A stretch of 11,221 nucleotides of DNA from Dehalococcoidia bacterium (GTDB lineage: Bacteria; Chloroflexota; Dehalococcoidia; Lucifugimonadales; JAGWBF01), in the NCBI GenBank assembly GCA_021296015.1, contig JAGWBG010000023.1, forward strand, positions 638 through 11,858, given 5' to 3'. Below, one piece after another: positions 1 through 5,795 of the stretch (position 1 is its first letter; every line of letters starts with the position of its first letter). A program made the translations under genes and the position numbers. The notes under the pieces were generated by a model. That model did not search any database, was not told the origin of the DNA, and saw nothing but the letters and a program-made list of their open reading frames with translations.

Positions 1-207
1 CAGATCACTCCAGGTGACCTGCTGGCCTTCGGGGTCCTCCGCCGTGAAGTTAGCGACGGGGCCTGTGCCATTTTCCGCGTACTCGATGGTAGCATTCTGC
101 GCGCCGGCTGGCAGCAGGGTGACAAGCAGCGCTGCACCCAGGACGGCGGTCAACACCAGGCCCAGGGCCAGCCACTTGTTTGCCAGGTATCCATATCTAG
201 CTAGCAT
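1..207 (-). CDS. Exported cadherin-like surface protein, N-terminal fragment
   Basis: This is a partial gene: 69 codons run from ATG at 207-205 to the left edge of the window without a stop. The first 36 residues form a signal peptide, with a short charged start (MLARYGYLANK), a hydrophobic core of Leu/Ala/Val, and a likely signal peptidase I site after AGA at residues 34-36. The mature protein opens with IEYAENGTGPVANFTAEDP followed by EGQQVTWS. That is the typical start of a cadherin or VCBS-type beta-sandwich repeat in bacterial surface proteins, including a calcium-binding-like D-P-E-G turn. The start is supported by AAGGAG nine bases upstream and by a promoter at 267-295. The protein probably acts outside the cell in adhesion or as a scaffold; the number of repeats and any catalytic domain lie outside the window. 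Confidence 0.75.
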   Translation of the reverse strand, partial: MLARYGYLANKWLALGLVLTAVLGAALLVTLLPAGAQNATIEYAENGTGPVANFTAEDPEGQQVTWSDL

Positions 208-266
208 CTTGTCGTCACTCCTTTTAGTATAGGGATAAGATGTCAACGCAGCTTTTGACGGTGCAT

Positions 267-295
267 ACTATACTTTAAACACAACCATAGGTCAA
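267..295 (-). promoter_or_regulatory. Sigma70-type promoter of the cadherin-like gene
   Basis: On the minus strand TTGACC (295-290) and TATAGT (272-267) are separated by exactly 17 bases. Transcription would begin near 260 and leave a leader of about 53 bases before the ATG at 207. The box match and spacing are strong; use of the promoter is inferred. Confidence 0.65.
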
Positions 296-400
296 GTCTT
301 TTTACGAGAATTTTTCAGCATCCTGCTGTCCATATTCGTTAGAAGCAGAGCGGGGTGGGGGAGCGCGGAGAGTGCTGGAGTCCTGTACGGGGTGAGGGGT

Positions 401-477
401 TGGAGGCGACGGGCGGATTCGAACCGCCGAATAGAGGTTTTGCAGACCTGCGCCTTAGACCACTTGGCATCGTCGCC
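401..477 (-). tRNA. tRNA-Cys (anticodon GCA)
   Basis: The gene reads 477 to 401 and includes an encoded CCA (403-401). The acceptor stem is a perfect 7-bp GGCGACG/CGTCGCC with discriminator U73, the base expected for bacterial tRNA-Cys. The anticodon loop is CTGCAAA, giving anticodon GCA. The T arm is GGCGG-TTCGAAT-CCGCC, fully paired with a canonical loop, and the D stem is GCC/GGC. Two oddities stand out: position 8 is A where U8 is nearly invariant, and the closing pair of the anticodon stem is C27-C43, a mismatch. It lies 10 bases after the CCA of the tRNA-Leu-like gene and is probably made from the same precursor. It decodes UGC and UGU. Confidence 0.93.
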
Positions 478-487
478 ACGCTTGCCC

Positions 488-556
488 TGGTGCCGAGGGC
501 GGGATTAGAACCCACACAGGCATACGCCCACCACCCCCTAATTCCACCACCTCGGC
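488..556 (-). pseudogene. tRNA-Leu-like gene lacking its anticodon arm
   Basis: The gene reads 556 to 488. Its acceptor stem GCCGAGG/CCTCGGC is perfect, with discriminator A and encoded CCA. The 5' part (GCCGAGGTGGTGGAATT) and the 3' part with a long variable arm (TGGGC-GTAT-GCCT) and T arm are characteristic of bacterial class II tRNA-Leu. The gene is only 66 bases to the discriminator, whereas tRNA-Leu is usually about 85. The D-loop GG, the 3' D stem and the 5' half of the anticodon stem are missing. The surviving ATTAGGG-GGTGG could be an anticodon loop (UAG, Leu) plus its 3' strand, implying loss of about 19 bases, perhaps between short ATT repeats. The T loop TTCTAAT also has U57 where a purine is usual. 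It is probably non-functional, or an assembly deletion. Confidence 0.75.
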
Positions 557-569
557 AACCACAGGTTAC

Positions 570-596
570 ATTGTACCACAATCCGGGGACATTCAA
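570..596 (-). promoter_or_regulatory. Promoter of the tRNA pair
   Basis: On the minus strand TTGAAT (596-591) and TACAAT (575-570) are 15 bases apart; reading the upstream box as CTTGAA gives 16. Transcription would begin about 7 bases before the tRNA-Leu-like 5' end at 556, a typical short tRNA leader. The promoter lies between the stop of the flavin monooxygenase at 617 and the tRNAs. Confidence 0.55.
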
Positions 597-616
597 GTAG
601 GGTGCATTTTGGGGGT

Positions 617-1786
617 TCACCCAACTTTGGCCCTCTGGAAGGCAGGCATGACCTCCTCGGCGAAACGGGTTATCTGCTCGGTGAACTGTGCCCTGGTCGA
701 GCCCATGGGAGAGGACACGAGTATCTGCTCCAGGCCGGGGTACTTTTCTTCCAGTTCCTTGAGGAAGGAAATCACGTCTTCGGAAGTGCCGCCGAACCAG
801 GCCCTGGTATCCAGGACCTCGTCGAAGCTCCCACTGGCGGCTATGTGCCTGGAGGCACCGTCGGGTCCCATGACCTCCATCTGGTTGGCGTTGTAGCGCA
901 GCATTCCCAGGGGGGCGGCAAACTTGACGTGCTCCTCAAAGAGGGGCCGCAGGGCCTTCCTGGCTTTCTCGCGGCTGTCGTCCATGTAGAACCACACCCC
1001 GAAAGCCAGGCCCTCCCCCAGTTCCAGCTGGCGGCCGCGCCGGGCGTTGGCCTCCTGGTACTGGCGAATTACGCTGTCCGCATGTTCCAGGCCGGTCCCC
1101 ACGACCATGCCTTTGATGCCGTGCCTGGCCATGAAGTCCATGCCCCTGGGACTCCCGCTCACTATGGGCTGCCATACCTCCACAGGCCGGCGGGCGGGAC
1201 GGGGCACCAGGGTTATGTCCTCCAGCTGGTAGCCCCTGTAGGGCACTTCGGGGGGTATGGTGTAGTGTTTGCCCTGGTGGGAAAAGGACTCCTCGTTGAA
1301 CGCCTTCACTATAATGTCGAACTGTTCCTCGAACAGTTCCCGGTTGGCATCGGCATCCAGCATCGGAGCGCCGAAGGTCTCCACCTCCCGGGTGTGGTAC
1401 CCTCTACCCACGCCGAAGATGACCCGGCCCTGGGTGAGGATGTCCGCCATGGCAAAGTCCTCCGCCAGACGCAGGGGATGCCACATGGGGAGGATGTTGA
1501 AACCGCAGCCAAACTTTATCCTCTCGGTGTGCTGGGCCAGCCAGAGGCCGAGCATGAGAACGTTGGGAAGCGTCTCGTAACCCTCCCTCTGGAAGTGGTG
1601 CTCCGCCATCCAGAATACGTCGTACCCCAGCTTGTCCATCAGCTGGGCCAGGTTCATGGAGTCGTCAAAGGACTGAATCAGACGGTCGTTGGGATACCAT
1701 CGGTCGTTGGCGGGGGTGCCCTCGAAGCCCGTGCCGTCCCCGTCCAGTACCGACCCGACAAATACGGTAGAGAAGCTCTTTATCAA
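617..1786 (-). CDS. Luciferase-like flavin-dependent monooxygenase 1 (LLM class)
   Basis: The product is a 389-residue TIM-barrel oxidoreductase of the bacterial luciferase family, which uses reduced FMN (or F420 in some branches) and often O2. Visible family marks are FWMAEHHF at about residues 58-65, typical of the luciferase-alpha/alkanal monooxygenase-like branch, KFGCGFNILP near 91-100, FGVGRGYHTREVETFG near 124-139, and the C-terminal phosphate-loop region with VVGTG. The frame extends to an ATG at 1822, but the start chosen is TTG at 1786-1784, because a perfect AGGAGGT lies five bases before it. It is the last gene after the amidohydrolase and MDR dehydrogenase, all on the same strand, and ends in TGA just before the tRNA promoter. 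The cytoplasmic function is oxidation of an unknown organic substrate; membership of the family is secure, the substrate is not. Confidence 0.9.
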   Translation of the reverse strand: MIKSFSTVFVGSVLDGDGTGFEGTPANDRWYPNDRLIQSFDDSMNLAQLMDKLGYDVFWMAEHHFQREGYETLPNVLMLGLWLAQHTERIKFGCGFNILPMWHPLRLAEDFAMADILTQGRVIFGVGRGYHTREVETFGAPMLDADANRELFEEQFDIIVKAFNEESFSHQGKHYTIPPEVPYRGYQLEDITLVPRPARRPVEVWQPIVSGSPRGMDFMARHGIKGMVVGTGLEHADSVIRQYQEANARRGRQLELGEGLAFGVWFYMDDSREKARKALRPLFEEHVKFAAPLGMLRYNANQMEVMGPDGASRHIAASGSFDEVLDTRAWFGGTSEDVISFLKELEEKYPGLEQILVSSPMGSTRAQFTEQITRFAEEVMPAFQRAKVG

Positions 1787-1791
1787 CTGGG

Positions 1792-1798
1792 ACCTCCT
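1792..1798 (-). promoter_or_regulatory. Ribosome binding site fixing a TTG start
   Basis: AGGAGGT on the minus strand is a full anti-Shine-Dalgarno match, five bases before the TTG at 1786. It falls inside the longer reading frame from ATG 1822, which itself has no comparable site, so TTG is the likely initiation codon. Confidence 0.75.
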
Positions 1799-1801
1799 GA
1801 A

Positions 1802-1822
1802 ATGGTTTCCACTCCCAACCAT
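1802..1822 (-). repeat. Short stem-loop just upstream of the ribosome binding site
   Basis: ATGGTT and AACCAT form a perfect 6-bp inverted repeat around a 9-base loop, ending four bases before the AGGAGGT of monooxygenase 1. It could modulate translation, but a stem this short can occur by chance. Confidence 0.3.
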
Positions 1823-1850
1823 GTTACATTGGCGGTCTATCGCAGGTCAA
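1823..1850 (-). promoter_or_regulatory. Possible internal promoter for monooxygenase 1
   Basis: TTGACC (1850-1845) and TGTAAC (1828-1823) on the minus strand are 16 bases apart. The upstream box is good and the -10 matches 4 of 6. It lies in the 86-base gap after the MDR dehydrogenase and could let the last gene be expressed separately from the operon. Confidence 0.35.
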
Positions 1851-1868
1851 AGGGGTCTTGCGCCCCTT
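1850..1868 (-). terminator. Small hairpin after the MDR dehydrogenase stop, weak terminator candidate
   Basis: AAGGGG and CCCCTT pair perfectly (6 bp) around a 7-base loop, starting four bases after the TAG at 1873-1875. On the minus strand only one T lies beyond the stem before GACC, so intrinsic termination would be inefficient. It overlaps the -35 box of the possible internal promoter. Confidence 0.25.
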
Positions 1869-1872
1869 CTGC

Positions 1873-2898
1873 CTACCAGGTCAGCACGATTTTCCCGAAG
1901 TTCTCCCGGTTAATCATGGCGTGGTGGGCGTCCTGCACCTGCTCGAAGGGGAACACCCTGTGAATCACGGGCTTGATCTGACCCGTCTGCACGAACTTCA
2001 TCACCTCGTTGAGATAGCCATTGCTGCCCATGAAGGACCATTCCAGGGACAGCCGGCGTCCCCGGAAGCTGGCCCAATCGAAGTCGCTCTGGGTGCCGGC
2101 GGTGAAGCCGCAGTTCACTATGCGGCCACCCCTTGCCATCGCTGCCATAGTCTCCGCCAGTATCTGCCCGCCCACGCTATCGGCGGCGATGTCCACCCCA
2201 CGGCCATCGGCTATACGCTCCACCTCCTGGGGCCAACCGGGCTGGGTGTAGTCCACCGCCGCGTCGGCTCCCAGTTCAATGCCCTTGCTGCGCTTGGCCT
2301 CGGTGCTGGCAGTGGTGACAACCCGGGCGCCGAAAAGCTTGGCGAGCTGAATGGCGGCGATGCCGACGCCGCTTCCCGCCGCATTGACCAAGACCCAGTC
2401 TCCGGGCTGGATTTTGGCCTTTTCCACCAGCATACGCCAGGCGGTGATGAACACCAGGGGGATGGAGGCCCCGTCCTCGAAGCTGACGTTATCCGGCAGT
2501 GGGGCCAGGTTGACGGCGGGTATGCGCATTAGCTCCGAGTAGCCCCCGTCCACGCGCACGCCCAGCAGCTTGTATTCGAGACAGTCGGAGTGCATACCCA
2601 GGTGGCATAGCTCGCACTGGTTGCAGCTGATACCGGGAGCCACCAGGACCCGGTCACCCGGGGAGTAACCCGCCACTCCGGGTCCCAGCTTCTCCACCAC
2701 CCCGGCCACGTCAGCGCCGAGGATACGTGGGCCGTCGGGGCGCTGCTGTGTGGGGTCCTTGGTGGCCCATGCCTCCAGATGGTTCATGGCGCAGGCCTTC
2801 ACCCTGACCAGCACTTCTCCACCGTCGGGCTGGGGGTCTGGGATTTCCTGGATGTGGAGTGCATCCACCCCGCCGGTTTCGTAGACGATGGCGCGCAT
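1873..2898 (-). CDS. Zinc-binding MDR-family dehydrogenase/quinone reductase-like protein
   Basis: The 341-residue product belongs to the medium-chain dehydrogenase/reductase superfamily. The N-terminal GroES-like domain carries the structural zinc lobe, Cys92, Cys95, Cys98 and Cys106. The Rossmann domain starts near residue 168 with the NAD(P)-binding loop AAGSGVGIAAIQLAK (173-187). The position of the catalytic zinc ligands is incomplete: Cys36 is present, but the usual His-Glu pair after Gly is Ala62-Asp63 (LGADVAG). It therefore resembles NADPH:quinone or enoyl reductase-like members that keep the structural zinc more than classic alcohol dehydrogenases. ATG at 2898 has GAGGAGG upstream. 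It begins 23 bases after the amidohydrolase stop and ends in TAG, so co-transcription is likely. The cytoplasmic substrate is unknown; it may process a carbonyl or enone in the same pathway. Confidence 0.9.
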   Translation of the reverse strand: MRAIVYETGGVDALHIQEIPDPQPDGGEVLVRVKACAMNHLEAWATKDPTQQRPDGPRILGADVAGVVEKLGPGVAGYSPGDRVLVAPGISCNQCELCHLGMHSDCLEYKLLGVRVDGGYSELMRIPAVNLAPLPDNVSFEDGASIPLVFITAWRMLVEKAKIQPGDWVLVNAAGSGVGIAAIQLAKLFGARVVTTASTEAKRSKGIELGADAAVDYTQPGWPQEVERIADGRGVDIAADSVGGQILAETMAAMARGGRIVNCGFTAGTQSDFDWASFRGRRLSLEWSFMGSNGYLNEVMKFVQTGQIKPVIHRVFPFEQVQDAHHAMINRENFGKIVLTW

Positions 2899-2921
2899 GT
2901 CATCCTCCTCAGGTTGGGCGT

Positions 2922-4619
2922 CTAGCCCACCATGTCATAGCTGCGGAGCAGCTTGCCCGGCAGTGCGCCGGTGCAGTCGTTATCCTCAAAGGTAACTGTG
3001 CCGTTGACTATGGTGTAAAGAAGGCCCCTGGGTTTCTGCACCAGACGGCGCTCTCCACCCGGGAAGTCGTGGGCGTAGATGGGCTTGTCGTAGAGGTAGC
3101 CAAGCTCCTCCTGGTTGTAGATGATGATGTCGGCCCAGGAGCCTATACGCAGCATACCCCGGTCCTTCATGCTGGCAATCCAGGCAGGGAGGGTGCTTAT
3201 CTTGTAGTGGGCCTGCTCCAGGGTGACGGTACCCTTGTCGCGGCACCAGTGGGACAGCCAGTGGATGGGCCATGAGCTCATGGTGAGGTATCTGGTGTGG
3301 GCGCCGCCGTCGGAAATGGAGATGTGGGCGTAGGGGTTCGTTATGAGCTTTTCACGGGTCTCATCCTCGGAAGTCCCGAAAGGATGACTGAAGTAGGTCT
3401 CAAGGTCCTCGTCCAGGGCGAGGTCAAACCAGGCGTCCAGGGGATGCTTGCTCATCGCATTGCCAAGCTCTTCGATGGTCATGCCCTCGTACTGGTAGTT
3501 CCGCTCGTGCATCACCTGCACAACCTGCAAAGTGCCGTAGTTGTTCCGGTTGTTGGGGTTGTCTAGCACGTCCTGTTTCATAAGCTCGCGGTTCCGGGGG
3601 TCTCGCAGCTTGACGGCCCGCTCTTCGGCGCTTCCCACCAGCGGCTCTATCCAGTTGGGCATGTAGTCGAAGAGGTTGTACTCGGCCAGGGTAAACTCGG
3701 ACCCGTCGCCGGACCTGGTCATGAAGTTCATGGAGATTTCCTGGTTAATCAGCGGGAGGCCCTCGGCACGACACTCCGCAAGCCAGGCCAGGCCTTCATC
3801 GGTGCTGTTGGCTCCTGCGGTGAGGGGACGCCCGCTGCGCCTGATCATCTCCGCCAGAAGCCACTGGGCTTCTTGAGTATCCTGCATTCCGCCCATGGTC
3901 CATCCCAGGCAGCCGACGCCGAACTCGCCCAGTACGTCCGCAAGGGCCAGGTACTCCTCGTTAGAGGCCACGTGGCTGGGCAGGAAGCCGCCGTCTTCGG
4001 GGCGGTCATTTACGTCCTTGTTCCCGGAGAAGCCAAAGGCCCCGGCCTTCATCGCCTCGTAGAATATCTGCTTCATCTGGTTTAGCTCAGCCTCGGTCAC
4101 CTGCGTCCTCTCCCGGGCCTCCATCATGCCCAGCACGTAGCCGCGCATGGGCGAGAAGGGGAACAGGGGCGCTATGTTGAGGCCCAACCCCTGGCGTTCC
4201 AGGCTGTCCATGAACTCCGGGAAGGTCTCCCAGTCCCAGCGTATCCCCTTGCGCATGGAGTCCAACGGGATGGCCTCGATGCGGTTCATCATTCGCATGT
4301 TCAGGGCCCGGTCCTCGGCCCTGGTGGGCGCGAATCCGAAGCCACTCTGGCCGATGGTGAGGGAGGTCACACCGATCCATCCCGATAGGGAGGCATATGG
4401 GTCCTAGTTGAGCTGGGCATCGTAGTGGGTATGGAGGTCAATGGCCCCGGGAGCCACGATGCAGCCGCTGGCGTCTATCTCCCTGGCCCCTCCCGGACTT
4501 ATCTTTCCGCTAACCCTGGCTACTCTGCCGTTCTTCACGGCCAGGTCCGCCTTGTATCGGGGGATACCTGTGCCATCCACAATTGTGCCACCACGAATTA
4601 CGAGATCGAACTCTGGCAT
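2922..4619 (-). pseudogene. D-aminoacylase-type amidohydrolase interrupted by one in-frame TAG
   Basis: The frame from ATG 4619 to TAG 2922-2924 would give 565 residues, the usual size of N-acyl-D-amino-acid deacylase-like metal hydrolases. The N-terminal beta domain (FDLVIRGGTIVDGTG) leads to the metal-binding H63-T-H65 in DLHTHYDAQLN. Codon 72 is then TAG (4406-4404), where the family has a conserved Trp before DP. The frame continues as DPYASLSGW, G-Q-S-G-F-G-F-A-P near 90-98, DGGAHTRY (the catalytic-Asp region), and the C-terminal IGSWADIIIYN and beta-sandwich return. The usual zinc Cys of the GxCGFG motif is Ser92. The pieces seen separately are 4404-4619 (71 aa) and 2922-4370 (482 aa from GTG). 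The start has AGAGGT nine bases upstream and a strong promoter at 4665-4693. It is first in an operon with the dehydrogenase and monooxygenase 1. It is a recent nonsense mutant, a readthrough gene or a sequencing error; function would be hydrolysis of an N-acyl or cyclic amide compound. Confidence 0.85.
4404..4406 (-). other. In-frame TAG replacing a conserved Trp codon
   Basis: The codons read AAC-TAG-GAC-CCA. A single G-to-A transition from TGG would restore the family pattern H-Y-D-A-Q-x-x-W-D-P. Upstream and downstream parts are in the same frame with no other stop over 565 codons. Confidence 0.9.
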
Positions 4620-4664
4620 GATAAAATTACCTCTTTCCTTAACGTATATATCTCTGAAGTCAAG

Positions 4665-4693
4665 ATTGTACCAAGCTGCCCGAACAGTGTCAA
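4665..4693 (-). promoter_or_regulatory. Strong sigma70-type promoter of the amidohydrolase operon
   Basis: TTGACA (4693-4688, consensus) and TACAAT (4670-4665, 5 of 6) on the minus strand are 17 bases apart. The predicted start near 4658 leaves a leader of about 39 bases. This is the best promoter match in the window and supports ATG 4619 as the start of an unbroken gene. Confidence 0.75.
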
Positions 4694-4712
4694 CGCAAAG
4701 CATGCCCCGGAG

Positions 4713-4742
4713 GTGCGACCGAGGGTGGTACAATGGTCGCAC
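4713..4742. repeat. 8-bp perfect inverted repeat upstream of the operon promoter
   Basis: GTGCGACC (4713-4720) and GGTCGCAC (4735-4742) are perfect inverted copies with a 14-base spacer, so the half-sites are 22 bp apart, two helical turns. It lies 12 bases past the monooxygenase 2 stop and 20 bases before the -35 of the amidohydrolase promoter. It may be an operator or a U-less terminator hairpin; no T-run follows on the minus strand. Confidence 0.45.
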
Positions 4743-4753
4743 TCTGCCTACTC

Positions 4754-5746
4754 TCATCCCGAAAAGGCGCTTATTGTTGCCTTGAAGGACCTCAATGGGT
4801 CATCACCCACTGGGAATGGTGTGACAACTGGCAGTTTCAGACCCAGAGAACGGCGGGCCTCAATCTCGCGACGGCACTCCTCGGCGGAGCCGACTATGGC
4901 AAGCTCCCTTTGCATAGCCTCACTGACTGCGGCAACTGCGGCGTCGGCATCTCCACGGTCCAGGGCTTGGGAGATGGTATCGGATTCCTCCGCGAACCCA
5001 TTCTGCGCATAGTAAGTTCTGTAGAAGGGCAGTCTCAAGAGGCGGGCGATTTGCCTCCTTGCCACCGGCCACGCTTTGTCCGCGTCGTCTACCACTGCTG
5101 TACTCAGGTAACATGCCACGTCTATATCCTGAGGGTTGCGCCCAGCCCTCTCAGCCCCGCGGCGGAGGTGCTCGATGGCCGTCTGGAGATAGCCGGACGA
5201 TGCGAAGGCCAGCAACACCCCATCGGCAATCTCTCCCGCCAACTCTATCATCTGCGGCCCCAGGGCACCCACGTATATGGGTGTATCGGGCCGCACCGGG
5301 GTGAAACCCAGACTTGCATCCTGAAGCTTGAAGACGCGTCCCTCATAAGTGACCCGTTCTCCCCGAAGTAGTCGTCGGACTATCTCTACGGTCTCGCGCA
5401 TACGGGCCATTGGCTTCCGAAATGGGACACCGTGTCCATGTCTTACCAGTGGATGATGACCCGATCCCAGACCCAGGATGAAGCGTCCATGAGAGATCAC
5501 GTCCAGATCGCCCGCAGACATAGCCAGGAGGGTCGGTGTCCTGTGAAAAATGGGGAGGATGCCGGTGCCGAGCTTGATGTGCCGGGTCGCGGTGGCGAAG
5601 GCGGTTAGCTGTATCAGAACGTTGCTCGGACCTTCGGGAAGCCAGATAGTCTCATACTCCCTCTCCTCCGCCAGAGACACTAGCTCCAGCATCTCCTGTG
5701 ACGTGAACTGAAGCCCTGGGTCCAGACGTACTCCAAGACGTGCCAT
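4754..5746 (-). CDS. Luciferase-like flavin/F420-dependent oxidoreductase 2 (LLM class)
   Basis: The 330-residue product is a luciferase-like TIM-barrel protein of the branch that includes F420-dependent methylene-tetrahydromethanopterin reductase and many FMN oxidoreductases. Marks are IWLPEGPSN near 34-42, the HIKLGTGILPIFHRTP strand-loop at 56-71, GRFILGLGSGHHP at 87-99, and the YEGRVFKL and TPIYVGALGP elements typical of the central barrel. The C-terminal GFAEESD, AVSEAM and LAIVGSAEEC segments match the plus-strand monooxygenase at 8294 closely enough to make the two paralogs. ATG 5746 has GGAGGG eleven bases upstream. It follows recN by 49 bases on the same strand without an obvious promoter, so it may ride on the recN transcript. 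Cofactor (FMN or F420) and substrate cannot be settled from sequence alone. Confidence 0.9.
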   Translation of the reverse strand: MARLGVRLDPGLQFTSQEMLELVSLAEEREYETIWLPEGPSNVLIQLTAFATATRHIKLGTGILPIFHRTPTLLAMSAGDLDVISHGRFILGLGSGHHPLVRHGHGVPFRKPMARMRETVEIVRRLLRGERVTYEGRVFKLQDASLGFTPVRPDTPIYVGALGPQMIELAGEIADGVLLAFASSGYLQTAIEHLRRGAERAGRNPQDIDVACYLSTAVVDDADKAWPVARRQIARLLRLPFYRTYYAQNGFAEESDTISQALDRGDADAAVAAVSEAMQRELAIVGSAEECRREIEARRSLGLKLPVVTPFPVGDDPLRSFKATISAFSG

Positions 5747-5795
5747 ATTTTCCTACCCTCCGGATGAATCGTCCATGTGGGTCGGTGCGTCACAG

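Noticed and set aside
317..329. CAGCA-TCC-TGCTG hairpin beside a run of T
   Set aside because: On the minus strand, the direction of transcription here, the hairpin is followed by A residues, and on the plus strand the T-run precedes it, so it cannot be an intrinsic terminator.
339..620. Open frames on both strands across the tRNA genes
   Set aside because: They are made of tRNA sequence; the tRNA structures explain the region.
602..1963. Long plus-strand open frame of 453 codons opposite monooxygenase 1
   Set aside because: It mirrors the codon structure of the minus-strand gene, has no family resemblance and no ribosome site, and runs across the promoter region of the true gene.
2922..4619. 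Pyrrolysine or other genome-wide recoding of UAG
   Set aside because: Five neighbouring genes end at TAG in positions that fit their families, and the expected residue at the internal TAG is Trp, not Lys.
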